64,000 nt of DNA from WHSW01 sp963781265 (GCA_963781265.1 CAWAFH010000017.1:1-64000), one strand, 5' to 3'. Shown: positions 52,121-62,085, numbered from the stretch's first letter. Notes: generated by a model from the letters alone, not told the origin. A program made the numbers and translations.

Positions 52121-52190
52121 TCGCCCGAGGCCCCGGATACCGGGCTCAAATCCGCACAGTTCGCTGGGCCGGGCGCCGCGCTCCCGGCCC

Positions 52191-52643
52191 TCACCGCCGC
52201 TCGGCGAAGAACGATCGCAACAGGGCCGCGGCGTCCTCGGCCAGGACGCCGGCGACCACCTCGGGGCGGTGGTTGAGGCGGGGCTCGCCGAGGACGTCGA
52301 GGACGCTGCCGGCGGCGCCGGCCTTGGGGTCGGCCGTCGCGTAGACGACCCTCGGCACGCGCGCGAGCACGATCGCGCCCGCGCACATGGCGCAGGGCTC
52401 CAGGGTCACGTACAGGGTCGCGTCGGCGATCCGCCAGCCCCCGAGCCGCGCGGCGGCCTCGCGCAGCGCCAGCACCTCGGCGTGGGCGGTCGGGTCGCGG
52501 CGCAGCTCGCGCTCGTTGGCGGCCTCGGCGATCACCTCGTCGTCGCGGGCGATCACGGCGCCGATCGGGACATCGCCGTGGGCTGCCGCGGCGGCGGCGG
52601 CCGCGAGGGCGCGCCTCATCATCGCTTCGTCTCGCTCGACCAC
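52191..52643 (-). CDS. tadA: tRNA adenosine(34) deaminase
   Basis: 150 aa from GTG 52643; the longer frame to 52742 overlaps the divergent protease start. CDA fold: VPIGAVIARDDEVIAEAANERE, TAHAEVLALREAA (zinc His and catalytic Glu), and VTLEPCAMCAGAIVLARV (zinc Cys pair, PCxxC). Converts A34 to inosine in tRNA-Arg. The Ala run after the start (ALAAAAAAAAHGD) is unusual but in the expected helix. Guanine-deaminase-like relatives cannot be excluded entirely. Confidence 0.88.
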   Translation of the reverse strand: MVERDEAMMRRALAAAAAAAAHGDVPIGAVIARDDEVIAEAANERELRRDPTAHAEVLALREAAARLGGWRIADATLYVTLEPCAMCAGAIVLARVPRVVYATADPKAGAAGSVLDVLGEPRLNHRPEVVAGVLAEDAAALLRSFFAERR

Positions 52644-52732
52644 GCGGCGAAGTATCGGCGAGCGGCAACTTCGGCGAGCTTCCCGTGTTCTCGAAGGCAC
52701 GGGCCCGATCTCGGCCGGCCCGCGTACGTCGG

Positions 52733-54067
52733 ATGAACTCACCTGGACTCAGATCGGCGCTGATGGCCGCCTGCCTCGTGCTGGCGTGCGCGACCCTGCC
52801 CGCGAGCGCCGCGGCGTCGGACGCCCGGGCCCCGGACCAGCTCGTCGTCGGGCTCGCCGACGGCGCGACCCGGGTGGCGGAGCTCGCCCCGGGCACGTCC
52901 GTCGCCGAACGCGCCGCGCAGCTTCGCCGGCGCCCGGGGGTGCGCTCGGCGGCCCCGAACTGGCTCGCGCACGCGTCCACCGAACCGCTCGACCAGGGCA
53001 CCGCCGGGACCGTGGGCGGCTGGGCCGCCGACCAGTGGAGCCTCGGCCCGCGCCCGGGCGGCATCCGGGCGCCGGCCGCCTGGGACCGGTTGATCGCCGC
53101 CGGCCGGCCCGGAGGCTCCGGGGTGGTCGTCGCCGTCGTCGACTCCGGGATCGCCTACGAAGACGCCGCCGGGCACGCCGCCAGCCCCGACTTCTCATCG
53201 GCGTTCGTGCCCGGGATCGACCTGGTCGACGACGACGACCAGCCCCTCGACGAGAACGGCCACGGCACCCACGTCGCCGGGACGATCGCCGAGCGGGCCA
53301 CCTTCGCCTCCCCCTCGCCGACTCCGGACTACCTGACCGGGATCGCCTACGGCGTCTCGCTGATGCCGGTCCGGGTCCTCGACGCGAGCGGGGTCGGCAG
53401 CACCGACGACGTCGCCACCGGGATCCTCTGGGCGGCTCGCCACGGCGCCCACGTGATCAACGTCTCGCTCAACTTCGACCCCCAGGTGGACAGCTGCCGC
53501 GATGTGCCGACCGTCTGCACCGCGGTCCGCAAGGCCGACCGGCTCGGCGCCTTCGTCGTCGCCTCGGCCGGCAACGCGCTGGACGCGCGCGGGCGCAATC
53601 GCGCCCTGTTCCCGGGCGCGGCCCCGGGCGCGTTCGCGGTCGGCGCCACCACCCAGGACGGCTGCCTGGCCGAGTACTCCTACTTCGGCCGCCGCACCGA
53701 CCTCCTCGCCCCCGGCGGCGGCCCGGCGCGCACCGGCGGCGCCTCGCGACCGGCCTGCGAGGACGACTCGCTGCCGATCCTCCAGCTCACCTACGCCTGC
53801 TTCCCGATGAACTGCGACGGCGCCTGGCAACGGTTCGCGATCCGCCCGGACGTCGGCACCTCGATGTCGGCCGCGCACGCGAGCGCGGTCGCCGCGCTGG
53901 TGCTCGGCGCCGGCGCGGCGGGGCCGAATCCGGACCCGCAGCGGTTGGCCCTACGGCTGCGCTGCACGGCGGTGTCGGCGAAGCCGAAGCGCTTCTACGG
54001 ACCCGGTCGCCTCGACGCGCAGCGCGCGGTCGACCCGCGCCGCCACTGCGACGCGCCAAGTCGCTGA
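52733..54067 (+). CDS. Secreted subtilisin-like serine protease (S8)
   Basis: 444 aa from ATG 52733; signal peptide LRSALMAACLVLACATLPASAAA. A short I9-like propeptide (PDQLVVGLADGATRV ... GVRSAAPNWL) precedes the catalytic domain. Catalytic Asp is in VVAVVDSGIAYE, His in NGHGTHVAGTIAE, and Ser in GTSMSAAHASAVAAL; the oxyanion Asn is in VASAGNALD. Six Cys (e.g. DSCRDVPTVC, PACEDD, YACFPMNC) suggest disulfides. Probably a degradative or maturation protease outside the cell. No membrane anchor. Confidence 0.92.
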   Translation: MNSPGLRSALMAACLVLACATLPASAAASDARAPDQLVVGLADGATRVAELAPGTSVAERAAQLRRRPGVRSAAPNWLAHASTEPLDQGTAGTVGGWAADQWSLGPRPGGIRAPAAWDRLIAAGRPGGSGVVVAVVDSGIAYEDAAGHAASPDFSSAFVPGIDLVDDDDQPLDENGHGTHVAGTIAERATFASPSPTPDYLTGIAYGVSLMPVRVLDASGVGSTDDVATGILWAARHGAHVINVSLNFDPQVDSCRDVPTVCTAVRKADRLGAFVVASAGNALDARGRNRALFPGAAPGAFAVGATTQDGCLAEYSYFGRRTDLLAPGGGPARTGGASRPACEDDSLPILQLTYACFPMNCDGAWQRFAIRPDVGTSMSAAHASAVAALVLGAGAAGPNPDPQRLALRLRCTAVSAKPKRFYGPGRLDAQRAVDPRRHCDAPSR

Positions 54068-54080
54068 GCCGGATCCGCGC

Positions 54081-54524
54081 TCAGGTGGTGCGGACGATAT
54101 AGACGCCGCAGGGCGCGTGGTGGGAGATCTTGTTCGGCACGCTGCCGAGCAAAAAACGCCGCGCCCCGGTCATGCCCTTGTTGCCGACCACGATCACGCT
54201 CGTGCCCAGCTCCTCGGCCAAGTCGATGATCACATCGGCGGGATCACCCTCGCGGGCGTGGGTGTGGACCTCGACGCCCGCCGCGCGCGCCTGGCCCAAG
54301 GCGCCCTCGAGGATGACGTTGACGTCCTCCTTCGGCCCGATCGCGTAGGCGACGTCGCCCGGGATCTCGCCGCCCTCCTCGCGCAATCGCGACTCGGGCA
54401 CCGGCTCGTAGGCGCTGACGATGTCGAGCTGGGCGCCGGTGGCGCGGGCGAGCTCGGTCGCTTGGCGCACGGCCTCATCGGCGGTCTCCGACCCATCGGT
54501 CCCGACCAAGATCCGCTCGAACAA
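54081..54524 (-). CDS. Universal stress protein (UspA family)
   Basis: 147 aa from TTG 54524, chosen because GAAGGAGG lies just upstream and the product then starts directly at FERILVGTDGSETADEAV. UspA fold with ATP-binding pattern GNKGMTGARRFLLGSVPNKISHHAPCGVYIV (G-2x-G-9x-G(S/T)). Cytoplasmic dimer, ATP-binding type. Divergent from a 28-codon ORF. Confidence 0.9.
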   Translation of the reverse strand: MFERILVGTDGSETADEAVRQATELARATGAQLDIVSAYEPVPESRLREEGGEIPGDVAYAIGPKEDVNVILEGALGQARAAGVEVHTHAREGDPADVIIDLAEELGTSVIVVGNKGMTGARRFLLGSVPNKISHHAPCGVYIVRTT

Positions 54525-54576
54525 GACTGCCTCCTTCGCTCCCGATTGCGGGGCCATACTATCCGCGCTCAGGCCG

Positions 54577-54663
54577 ATGCCCCCCACCTGGCGCTACATG
54601 ATGATCGTCTTGGTCGCCTGCCTGGTCGCCTCGATGGTGATCGCGGTCGTGAAGCTGACCTGA
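54577..54663 (+). CDS. 28-aa single-helix membrane peptide
   Basis: ATG 54577 to TGA 54663. The sequence is one transmembrane helix (MMIVLVACLVASMVIAVVK) with short polar ends. It lies 14 nt before the phosphotriesterase-like gene and divergent from the stress protein. Ribosome site weak. Codon choice fits coding DNA, but at this length chance cannot be excluded. Confidence 0.35.
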   Translation: MPPTWRYMMIVLVACLVASMVIAVVKLT

Positions 54664-54676
54664 GAGACTGCGCCCG

Positions 54677-55660
54677 ATGGCCACCGTCCAAACGGTCACC
54701 GGCCCGATCGAAGCCGGCGAGCTCGGTACGACGCTGATCCACGAGCACCTGCGGACCCGCGACGAGGCGGTCCACGAGCAGTGGCCGCAGGCGAAGGCCT
54801 CGGGCGGGATTCCGGAGCGCGAGCAACCGGGCGACGGCACCGAGGCGGCGCTCGAGGTCGCGCGCGCCGCTGTGGAGCTGGGCGTGAAGACGATCGTCGA
54901 CCCGACCGCGATGTTCCTCGGGCGCGACGTGGCCTTCATGCGCGACGTCGCCGAGCAGACCGGCCTGCAGGTCGTCCCGTGCACCGGGATCTACACCTAC
55001 GACCACCTGCCGCCGTTCTTCGTCAGCCGCGACCCCGACCGGATCGCCGACCTGTTCGTCGCCGACATCGAGCAGGGGATCCAGGGGACCGAGATCAAGG
55101 CGGCCTTCATCAAGTGCGCCGCCGACGAGCCGGGGCTGACCGAGAACGTCGAGAAGGTCCACCGGGCGGCCGCGCGCGCCTCGCTGCGGACCGGCGCACC
55201 GATCATGGCCCACTCGCGCCCGGCGAGCGAGACGGCGCCGCGCCAGATCGAGATCTTCCTCGAGGAGGGCGTCGAGCCGGCGAAGATCCAGATCGCCCAC
55301 ACCGGCGACACCGACGACCTGGACTACATCGAGCGGGTGCTGGAGACCGGCGTCTGGATCGGCCTCGACCGCTACGGGCTCGAGATGTACTTGCCCTACG
55401 AGCGGCGGCAGGCGACGACGCTGGCGCTGCTCGAGCGCGACTACGCGGACCGGGTCTTCCTCGCCGCGGACTCCTGCGGGACGATCGACTGGTTCGAGCA
55501 GGCGGCGGTCGAGCAGATGCTCGCCGCCGGGATGGCGAAGGACTGGGACGTCCGCATCGTGCCGACCCGGGTGATCCCGGATCTCAAGGCGGCCGGGGTG
55601 AGCGACGACCAGATCGAGACGATGATGGTCCGCAACCCGGTCAGCTGGCTGACGAGCTGA
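54677..55660 (+). CDS. Phosphotriesterase-family (PLL/lactonase-like) metallohydrolase
   Basis: 327 aa from ATG 54677. Amidohydrolase fold: LGTTLIHEHLRTRDE (HxH metal pair), TIVDPTAMFLGRD, AFIKCAADEPG with the bridging Lys, GAPIMAHSRPAS and KIQIAHTGDTDDLDY as metal His, then VFLAADSCGTIDWF with the catalytic Asp (usual context S/ADxxG). Such enzymes mostly act as lactonases, with occasional phosphotriesterase side activity. No signal peptide. Convergent with the kinase-cyclase gene, overlapping its stop by about 20 bp. Confidence 0.85.
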   Translation: MATVQTVTGPIEAGELGTTLIHEHLRTRDEAVHEQWPQAKASGGIPEREQPGDGTEAALEVARAAVELGVKTIVDPTAMFLGRDVAFMRDVAEQTGLQVVPCTGIYTYDHLPPFFVSRDPDRIADLFVADIEQGIQGTEIKAAFIKCAADEPGLTENVEKVHRAAARASLRTGAPIMAHSRPASETAPRQIEIFLEEGVEPAKIQIAHTGDTDDLDYIERVLETGVWIGLDRYGLEMYLPYERRQATTLALLERDYADRVFLAADSCGTIDWFEQAAVEQMLAAGMAKDWDVRIVPTRVIPDLKAAGVSDDQIETMMVRNPVSWLTS

Positions 55661-58600
55661 GCGCGTCCCACTCGGCGCGATAGACGCGGTGGGTCCCGGC
55701 GAGGCCCTTGAGCTCGAGCTCGCGGCCGTCGTCGAAGCCGACCCGCACGGTGTCGCCGTTGCCCGTGCCGGCGCGCCGCTTGAGCTCCTCGGAGACGAGG
55801 ATCTCGCCGCCGCGCGCCTCGGCGGCGATCCGCGCCGCGACGATCACGCTGCGGCCGAAGAAGTCGCCCTCCTCGCGAATCGCCTCGCCGGCGTGCATCC
55901 CCATGCGCACCCGGATCCGTTCGCCCTCGACCGGGTCGCGCTCGGTCAACTCGCGCTGGATCGCCGCCGCGCACTCGATCGCCCGGGCCGGGTCCGGGAA
56001 GACGAGCATGAAGCCGTCGCCCTGGTTCTTGACCTCGAAGCCGCCGTGACCGGGCACGAGGCGGCGAAACAGCGAGTTGTGGGCGCGCAGCACCTGCAGC
56101 CACCGCTCGTCGCCGAGCCGCTCGGTCATCAGGGTCGAGTCCTCGATGTCGGAGAAGAGGATCGTCACCTGGCCGTCGGGGGCCGCGTGCGCGGCGAGGT
56201 CCGGGCGCTCGGACGCGACCTCATCGATGAGGAAGTCGATCGAGGTCCCGACGTCCAGCTGCTCGAGCCCCTGGGCGCGAAGCCGCGCCTCGAGCGCCTC
56301 CTCGACCAGCCCGACCATGCCGAGCTCCTGCGCGGAATCGAGCGCCGCGCCGAGCAGCTCCAGCGCCCGCTCGCGATCCCCCGGCCGATCGCGGTCGAGC
56401 AGCATCAGCGCGAGCTCGTGGCGGGCGCGGGCGGTGAACGGCCGGTCGCCCATCCCCTCGCTGAGCGCCAGCGAGGCGTTGAAGTGGCGCTCGGCGTCGT
56501 CGACGCGGCCATCGACGCGGGCCAGCAGGGCGAGCATCCGCGCGACCGGGCCATAGGAGGCGGCGGCGCGGCCGGCGATCACGTTGAGGCCCTCGAACGG
56601 GCCCATCATCTCGTACAGCAGGCGGGCTCGATCGACATCCCCGAGATAGCTCGCGACCTCGGCCAGGAGGCTGAGCGAGATCCCCCACTGGGCATCCAGC
56701 GGAACGTCGGTGAAGTCCCGGGCGGCGAGGGTCTCGAACACGGCCCGGGCCTCGCTCAGGTTGCCGAGCTCGGCGTGGGTGGCGGCGAGCGAGCTGCGCC
56801 ACGCCGGGATCGCCGGGTACTGCTCGGCGAGCTCGCCGAGACGGTCGATCAGGGCGGTCAGCTCGACCTCGTCCTCGGGCGAACGGCGCAAGCGACGCAG
56901 GAGCGCGATCTGGGTCGCGTGAAACTGGGCGGCGACCGGCTCCTCGGCGCGGACCCCGGCGGCCGCCGCCTCGAACGAGAGCCGCTCGGCCTGCTCGAAG
57001 CGCCCGTCGATCAGGGCTCGCATCGCCCGCAGCAGCGGCACGTTCCACAGCCACTGGGGCTGGCGCAGCTCGGTCGCCAGCCGGTCGACCGCGGCCAGGT
57101 CGGCGTCGACGCCCGGAACGTCGCCGAGCTGCAGCCGGTTGGTCAGCCGGTAGACGTGGGCGCGCAGCTCGAGCTCGCGGTCGCCGAGCCGCTTCGCGAG
57201 GTCGTGCATCTCGTCGCTTTCGGCGAGCCGGCGGCGGACCCGCTCGGGATCGATCGTCCCGGTGAACTGGCGCCGCGCCAGCGCCGCGGCCTGCGCCGCC
57301 GGGTCGGCCACGCGCCGCGCCATCTCCAGGGCCTCGAGGCCGAGGTCGTTCGAGCGCCCCGCGGCGTCGACCCAGTAGAGCTCCTGCGCGAGACCGCTCA
57401 GGAGCTGCGAGCGGATCGCGCTGTCGCCCTCGCCGACCGCGGCCAGCGACTCCTCGAGCAGCTCGATCAGCGGCTCGTCGACCACCCCGGCGATCGACAG
57501 CACACAGGCCCCGAGCGCCGCCTGCGCCAGCGACTCCGCGGACCCGAGCTCGCGGGCGAGCACCGCGGCCCGCTCGAACGTGGCCCGCGCATCGCCGGAG
57601 CGCGCCGCCCTGGTCTGCGCCTCGCCGAGCTTCAGCAGCAGCTCCAGGCGCCGGCCACGGGCGGGCTCCGGGCCGAGCTCGAGCGCCTCGATCGCCCGGT
57701 CGTACAGTGCCGCCGCGTCCTCGTAGGCGAGGCGGCGCCGTGCCTGGCCCGCCGCCCGGGTCGCGTAGTCGACGGCGCGCTCGACCTCCCCCAGCGGCGC
57801 GGCCTCGAGGAAGTGATGGGCGAGCTCCGCCAGATGGTGCTCGAGGTCGTCGGCGTAGACGCGCTCGAGCGCCTCGCCGATCTCGCGCTGCAGCGCGAGC
57901 CGGCGCGCCGACGGGATCTCGGCCTGCAGCGTCTCGCGGACCAGCGCGTGCGAGAACGAGTACCTGCCGCCGACCTCGGCCGGCGGGTCGACGAGCCGGT
58001 CGCCGACCGCCTCGGCGAGCGCCGGCTCGACGTCGGCCGGCTCGAGCTCGCAGACCTGCGACAGGACCTGGAGGTAGAACTCGCGCCCGCAGACGGCGGC
58101 GATTCGCAGCACCTCGTTCGCGCGCTCGGAGAGCCGGTCGAGCCGCCGGCCGACCACCTCGCGGACCCCGTGGGGAATCTGGACCTGGCGGCGCGCCTCG
58201 CGCTCGCCGAGGTGACCCTCGGCGGCCATCAGCCGGACCACCTCGCCGATGAAGAACGGGTTGCCGGCGGTCTGGTCGTGGATCGCCGCGGCGAGGTCGG
58301 CAGGCGGCCGGTCGACGCCGGCCGTGAGCTCGATGTAATCGGCGATCCCCTCGGGGTCGAGTCCGCGCAGCGAGATCCGGCGCACGCCGTCGATCGCGCT
58401 CAGCTCGCCGAGCGTGTCCGCGAGCGGGTGATGGCGGCCGAGCTCGACGTCGCGGTAGGTGCCGATCACCAGCAGCCCGGTGTCGGCGAGCCGGCGGGCG
58501 ACGAACCGCAAGAGCAAGAGCGAGGGCTCGTCGGCCCAGTGCAGGTCGTCGAGCACCAGCACCATCGGGCGAGCGCGCGAGACCCCGGCGATGAAGGTCG

Positions 58601-59997
58601 CGAACGAGTCGAAGAGGCGGAAGCGCTCCTGCTCGGAATCGACGTCGGCGAGCTCGCCGACGTCGCCGAGCCGCTCGGCGAGCTCGGGGACGATCCGGGC
58701 GACGTCGGCCGCGCGCCCGCCGAGCTCCCAGCGCAACCCGACCGGGTCCGCCTCGCGGACATACGAGCGCAGCGCCTCGGCCCACGGCCAGTACGGGGGC
58801 TGGCCCTCGGACTCCTGGCAGCGGCCCCAGTAGACGCGCGCCCCGCGAACCCCGGCGTAGGTCGAGAGCTGCTCGGCGGCTCGGGTCTTGCCGATCCCGG
58901 GATCGCCGGACAAGCAGCAACAGCCGGCCCTGGCCGGCGAGCGCATCCTCGAGCAGCCCCCGCATCTCGCCGAGCTCGGCGTCACGGCCGACGAAGACGC
59001 CGCGGGCGAGCGCCTCGAGCGGGTTCTCCTCGGCGTCCTCAGCGGCGGGCTCGGCCGGTGCGGCGGCCGCGGCCTCGATCGCCCGCCGCGCGGCGGCGGC
59101 CGACTGCGGACGCTCGTCGGGCGACTTCGCGAGCAGCTCGAGCACGAGCCGGTCGAGCGCCGGCGAGATCTCCGGGCGATGGCGCGACGGCGCGACCGGC
59201 TTCGCGTTCAGGTGGCGGCCGATGATCGCGACGGCGTCGTCACCCGGGAACGGCGGCTCCCCGGTGAGCAGCTCGTAGAGCATCGCGCCGAGCGAGTAGA
59301 TGTCGGAGCGCTCGTCCGAGCCGCGCCCGAGCGCCTGCTCGGGAGGCAGGTAGGCGACGGTCCCGACGAGCATCCCCTCGACCGCGGCGCGCGAGCGCCG
59401 GTCGGTGGTCGCGAGGCCGAAGTCGCCGAGCCGGGCGCTCCCGTCGTCGCCGAGCCAGACGTTGGCGGGCTTGAGGTCGCGGTGGACGATCCCGCGGGCA
59501 TGCGCGTGCTCGAGGGCGCGACACACGTCGGCGACGATCTCGAGCGCGCGGTCGGGATCGAGGCGGCGGTCAGCGGCCGCTTCGAGCGCACCGGCGAGGT
59601 CGCCGCCGCCCACGTACTCGCTCACCACGTACGGCACCCGCTCCTCCTCGCCCGAGTCCAGCACGCGCACGATGTGGGGGTGCTCGCCGAGCTTGCCCAT
59701 GGCGCGGGCCTCGCGGCGCACCCGGGCGAGCACCGTCTCGCCGATCCCCTCGGTGTCGAAGACGGCGACCGCGACCTCGCGCTCGCCCGCCTCCAGGTCG
59801 CGAGCCCGGTAGACGCTCTTGCGCCCGCCGCGGCCGAGGAAGCCCTCGACGCGATAGCGGCCGGCGATCAGGTCGGGTTGCTCGCCGGCCTCGGGGTCGG
59901 CGGGGCGCGGCACGCTCTGTTGTTCGAGCGGCGCACCGCAGGAGTCGCAGAACCGCGCCTCCGGCCGGTTGAGGTTGCCGCACTCCGAGCAGCGCAT
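55641..59997 (-). CDS. Zinc-ribbon / protein kinase / AAA-STAND ATPase / TPR / class III nucleotidyl cyclase fusion, frameshifted
   Basis: About 1451 aa from ATG 59997, after removing one extra base near 58910. Order: zinc ribbon MRCSECGN...FCDSCG (1-22); Ser/Thr kinase domain (about 45-320) with GRGGRKSVYRARD, HRDLKPANVWL and GDFGLAT; ATPase GDPGIGKTRAAEQ (Walker A) and VLVLDDLHWADEPS (Walker B); TPR-rich middle; C-terminal cyclase VTILFSDIEDSTLMTERLG, EVKNQGDGFMLVF and GRSVIVAARIAAEA. The VAIK Lys of the kinase is not evident (AVAVFDTEG), and the cyclase lacks the usual VNxAAR Asn. It is a large cytoplasmic signalling protein, probably responding to a ligand through the TPRs. Confidence 0.82.
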
Positions 59998-60044
59998 GCA
60001 CGGCTGAGGATAGGTGGCGATCGCCGGTGGGCTAGATTCGGAGC

Positions 60045-60503
60045 ATGTCTCAAGCCACACTCCACACGAATCAAGGCCCGATCGCGATCGAATTCTTCGA
60101 CGACGACGCGCCGAAGACGGTCGAGAACTTCCGCAAGCTCGCCGCCGACGGCTTCTACGACGGGCTCACCTTCCACCGCGTGATCAGCGACTTCATGATC
60201 CAGGGCGGCTGCCCCGAGGGCACCGGAACGGGCGGCCCCGGCTACACGTTCGAGGACGAGTTCAACGACAACAAGATCGTCCGCGGCGCGCTCGCGATGG
60301 CCAACGCCGGCCCGAACACCAACGGCTCGCAGTTCTTCATCGTCACCGTCGACGCAGCCCCGTGGCTGGACGGCAAGCACACCGTCTTCGGCGAGGTCAG
60401 CTCCGGAATGGAGACGGTCGACGCGATCGAGGGCACCGCGACGGGCGCGGGCGACCGCCCGGTCGAGCCGCAGGTGATCGAGCGGATCGAGTTGGGCGAC
60501 TGA
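60045..60503 (+). CDS. Cyclophilin-type peptidyl-prolyl cis-trans isomerase
   Basis: 152 aa from ATG 60045. Cyclophilin signature: FHRVISDFMIQGGCPEGTGTGGPGY (active-site Arg, Phe), ALAMANAGPNTNGSQFFI and WLDGKHTVFGEV. Cytoplasmic, no leader. Divergent from the kinase-cyclase gene, starting 48 bp away. Assists protein folding. Confidence 0.95.
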   Translation: MSQATLHTNQGPIAIEFFDDDAPKTVENFRKLAADGFYDGLTFHRVISDFMIQGGCPEGTGTGGPGYTFEDEFNDNKIVRGALAMANAGPNTNGSQFFIVTVDAAPWLDGKHTVFGEVSSGMETVDAIEGTATGAGDRPVEPQVIERIELGD

Positions 60504-60513
60504 GCTCGTTGAG

Positions 60514-60960
60514 GTGAGCTACCGCGTGCTCACCGCCGAGGACGCCTTCTGGCGGCCCTCGAACCAGATGCGGGTGGAGAACACCGACCTCGCCAAGCAG
60601 CTCGGCGCCGAGACCCTCGGCGCCCGGCTGTGGCGGCTCGAGCCCGGCCAGGCCTCGACCCGCCACCGCCACCTCGAGACCGCCGAGCTCTACGTCGTGC
60701 TCGAGGGCACGGGACGCCTCGCGGTCGACGACGAGGTGCTGACGCTGACGCCTCTCAGCGCGGTCCTGGTCGAGCCCGAGACCGTCCGCCAGCCGTTCAA
60801 CGACACCGATGCCACGCAGCTATGGCTGGTCGTCGGGGCGCCGAAGGAGGCCGCCAACACGCTCGAGATGACCCCGGAGCTGCTCGCCCGGATGTATCCC
60901 GACGGCCCCCGCGCCCTGCCCGCAGAGCTCGGCGGCGGCGAGTACGACGCGGACGCCTGA
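60514..60960 (+). CDS. Cupin-domain protein
   Basis: 148 aa from GTG 60514 with GAGGTGA just upstream, 10 nt after the cyclophilin. One cupin barrel: RHRHLETAELYVVLEGTGRLAVDD (metal His/Glu) and a second strand set with VLVEPETVRQPFN. The metal His of motif 2 is not clear. Possibly a small sugar- or metabolite-binding protein; function unknown. Confidence 0.8.
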   Translation: MSYRVLTAEDAFWRPSNQMRVENTDLAKQLGAETLGARLWRLEPGQASTRHRHLETAELYVVLEGTGRLAVDDEVLTLTPLSAVLVEPETVRQPFNDTDATQLWLVVGAPKEAANTLEMTPELLARMYPDGPRALPAELGGGEYDADA

Positions 60961-60964
60961 GCGC

Positions 60965-61591
60965 CTACGGGCGCACGGTGAGCCGCTCGCCGTCGCGCTC
61001 GACGGCGATCGCGACGATCCCGGGCTCGTCGGGGTCGGCGACGAACTCGACTTGGCCCAGCTCGCCGATCACGCCCTCCCAGCGCTCCCGCGCCGCCTCC
61101 GGGTCGGCCACCGCGACCGTGATCGCGGCGACCCTGCCGGGCGCCGCGCGCTCGGGCCAGTCCGGTCCACCCCAACGCCACGACTCGGGCGGGCGGGGCT
61201 CGCTGACCGAGACGATCGCGCCGCGCATGTCGGCCGGGTGCAGATGCGCCTCGACGATCTCGTCGAGCTCGACCGCGAACACCTCGCGCACCCCGAGCGC
61301 GGCGGCGCGGCCGCGGGCGGCCGCCACGTCGGCGACCTGGAACATCGCCATGTAGCCGGTGTCGCCGCCGCGGCGCTCGAGCAGGCGCCCTGCCGACGTC
61401 CCGTCGCGGATCGGCGAGACGACCTCGAGGAACGTGTCGCCGATCGCGAAGACCGCGTTTCGCAGGCCGAAGTGAGCCACAGCCGGGTCCGCGTAGGGCT
61501 CGCGGAGGCCGAGCTGCGCGGTCAGGCGTTCGACGACCGGCTCGAGCTCGGACGCGGCGAGCACCGCCTGGCGCAGCCGCGGCGCCGCCAC
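60965..61591 (-). CDS. VOC-superfamily (glyoxalase-like) protein
   Basis: 208 aa from ATG 61591. N-terminal glyoxalase-like half (LRQAVLAASELEPVVERLTAQLGL, AVAHFGLRNAVFAIGDTFLEVVSP with a metal-type Glu; GYMAMFQVADV) followed by a second, shorter half (ITVAVADPEAARERWEGVIGE). Resembles Glyoxalase_3-type lactoylglutathione-lyase relatives; substrate unknown. Overlaps nothing and ends just after the cupin stop. Confidence 0.75.
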   Translation of the reverse strand: MAAPRLRQAVLAASELEPVVERLTAQLGLREPYADPAVAHFGLRNAVFAIGDTFLEVVSPIRDGTSAGRLLERRGGDTGYMAMFQVADVAAARGRAAALGVREVFAVELDEIVEAHLHPADMRGAIVSVSEPRPPESWRWGGPDWPERAAPGRVAAITVAVADPEAARERWEGVIGELGQVEFVADPDEPGIVAIAVERDGERLTVRP

Positions 61592-61596
61592 CGCGG

Positions 61597-62085
61597 CTAC
61601 TTGCTCTCGCCGTCCTCCCAGCCGGGCGATGCCTGGCCGGGCTGGAGGTTGATCGAGGCACCGCCCGCGCCGGTATCGATTCCGTGCTTGGCGAGCGCGG
61701 CCATGATCTGCTGCTGCATCTCGGCGTAGCTGCTCGCGTCGGCGCCGGCGTCGACGACGCCCTTTTGCGGGTCGATCCCGTGCCGGCCCATGATCTCGAG
61801 GATCTCCTCGCGCAACCCGGAGCCGCGCAGGTCGAGCACCTGCGGCTCGCCCTGGGAGATCTGGACGTTGCCCGACGCGATCGCCTGCTGGATCATCGGC
61901 CCGATCTGGGTGAGCGCCGCGAGCCCGTCGGCGACGCCCATCGAGGCGAGGTCGGGCGCCCCGCCACCGACCTGGCTGCCGACGACCGGCTGGCCCTCCG
62001 GGCTGGCGAACGAGCCCAGCGCCGCTTCGCCGGTCGAGTCGGGGATCGCGCTCTCGCGCTTGCGCCGCCGGGAGAAGAAGCCCAC
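61597..62085 (-). CDS. Hypothetical protein, 162 aa
   Basis: Starts MGFFSRRRKRES, then a flexible Gly/Ser/Ala stretch, a helical region (LASMGVADGLAALTQIGPMIQQAI), a short strand region (EPQVLDLRGSGLREEILEIMGRHG) and a helical C-terminus (YAEMQQQIMAALAKHGID). No TM or known motif. Starts about 40 bp before the zinc peptidase stop, so co-transcription with it is likely. Family not recognised. Confidence 0.65.
   Translation of the reverse strand: MGFFSRRRKRESAIPDSTGEAALGSFASPEGQPVVGSQVGGGAPDLASMGVADGLAALTQIGPMIQQAIASGNVQISQGEPQVLDLRGSGLREEILEIMGRHGIDPQKGVVDAGADASSYAEMQQQIMAALAKHGIDTGAGGASINLQPGQASPGWEDGESK

Noticed and set aside
49909..52344. An 811-codon plus-strand frame
   Set aside because: It overlaps trpB, the tRNA-Ser and the DUF559 gene in a different frame, with Arg/Pro-rich composition typical of GC-rich shadow frames.
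57707..58252. 181-codon plus-strand frame within the cyclase gene region
   Set aside because: Almost wholly Arg, Pro, Gly and Ala; antisense shadow of the TPR region.
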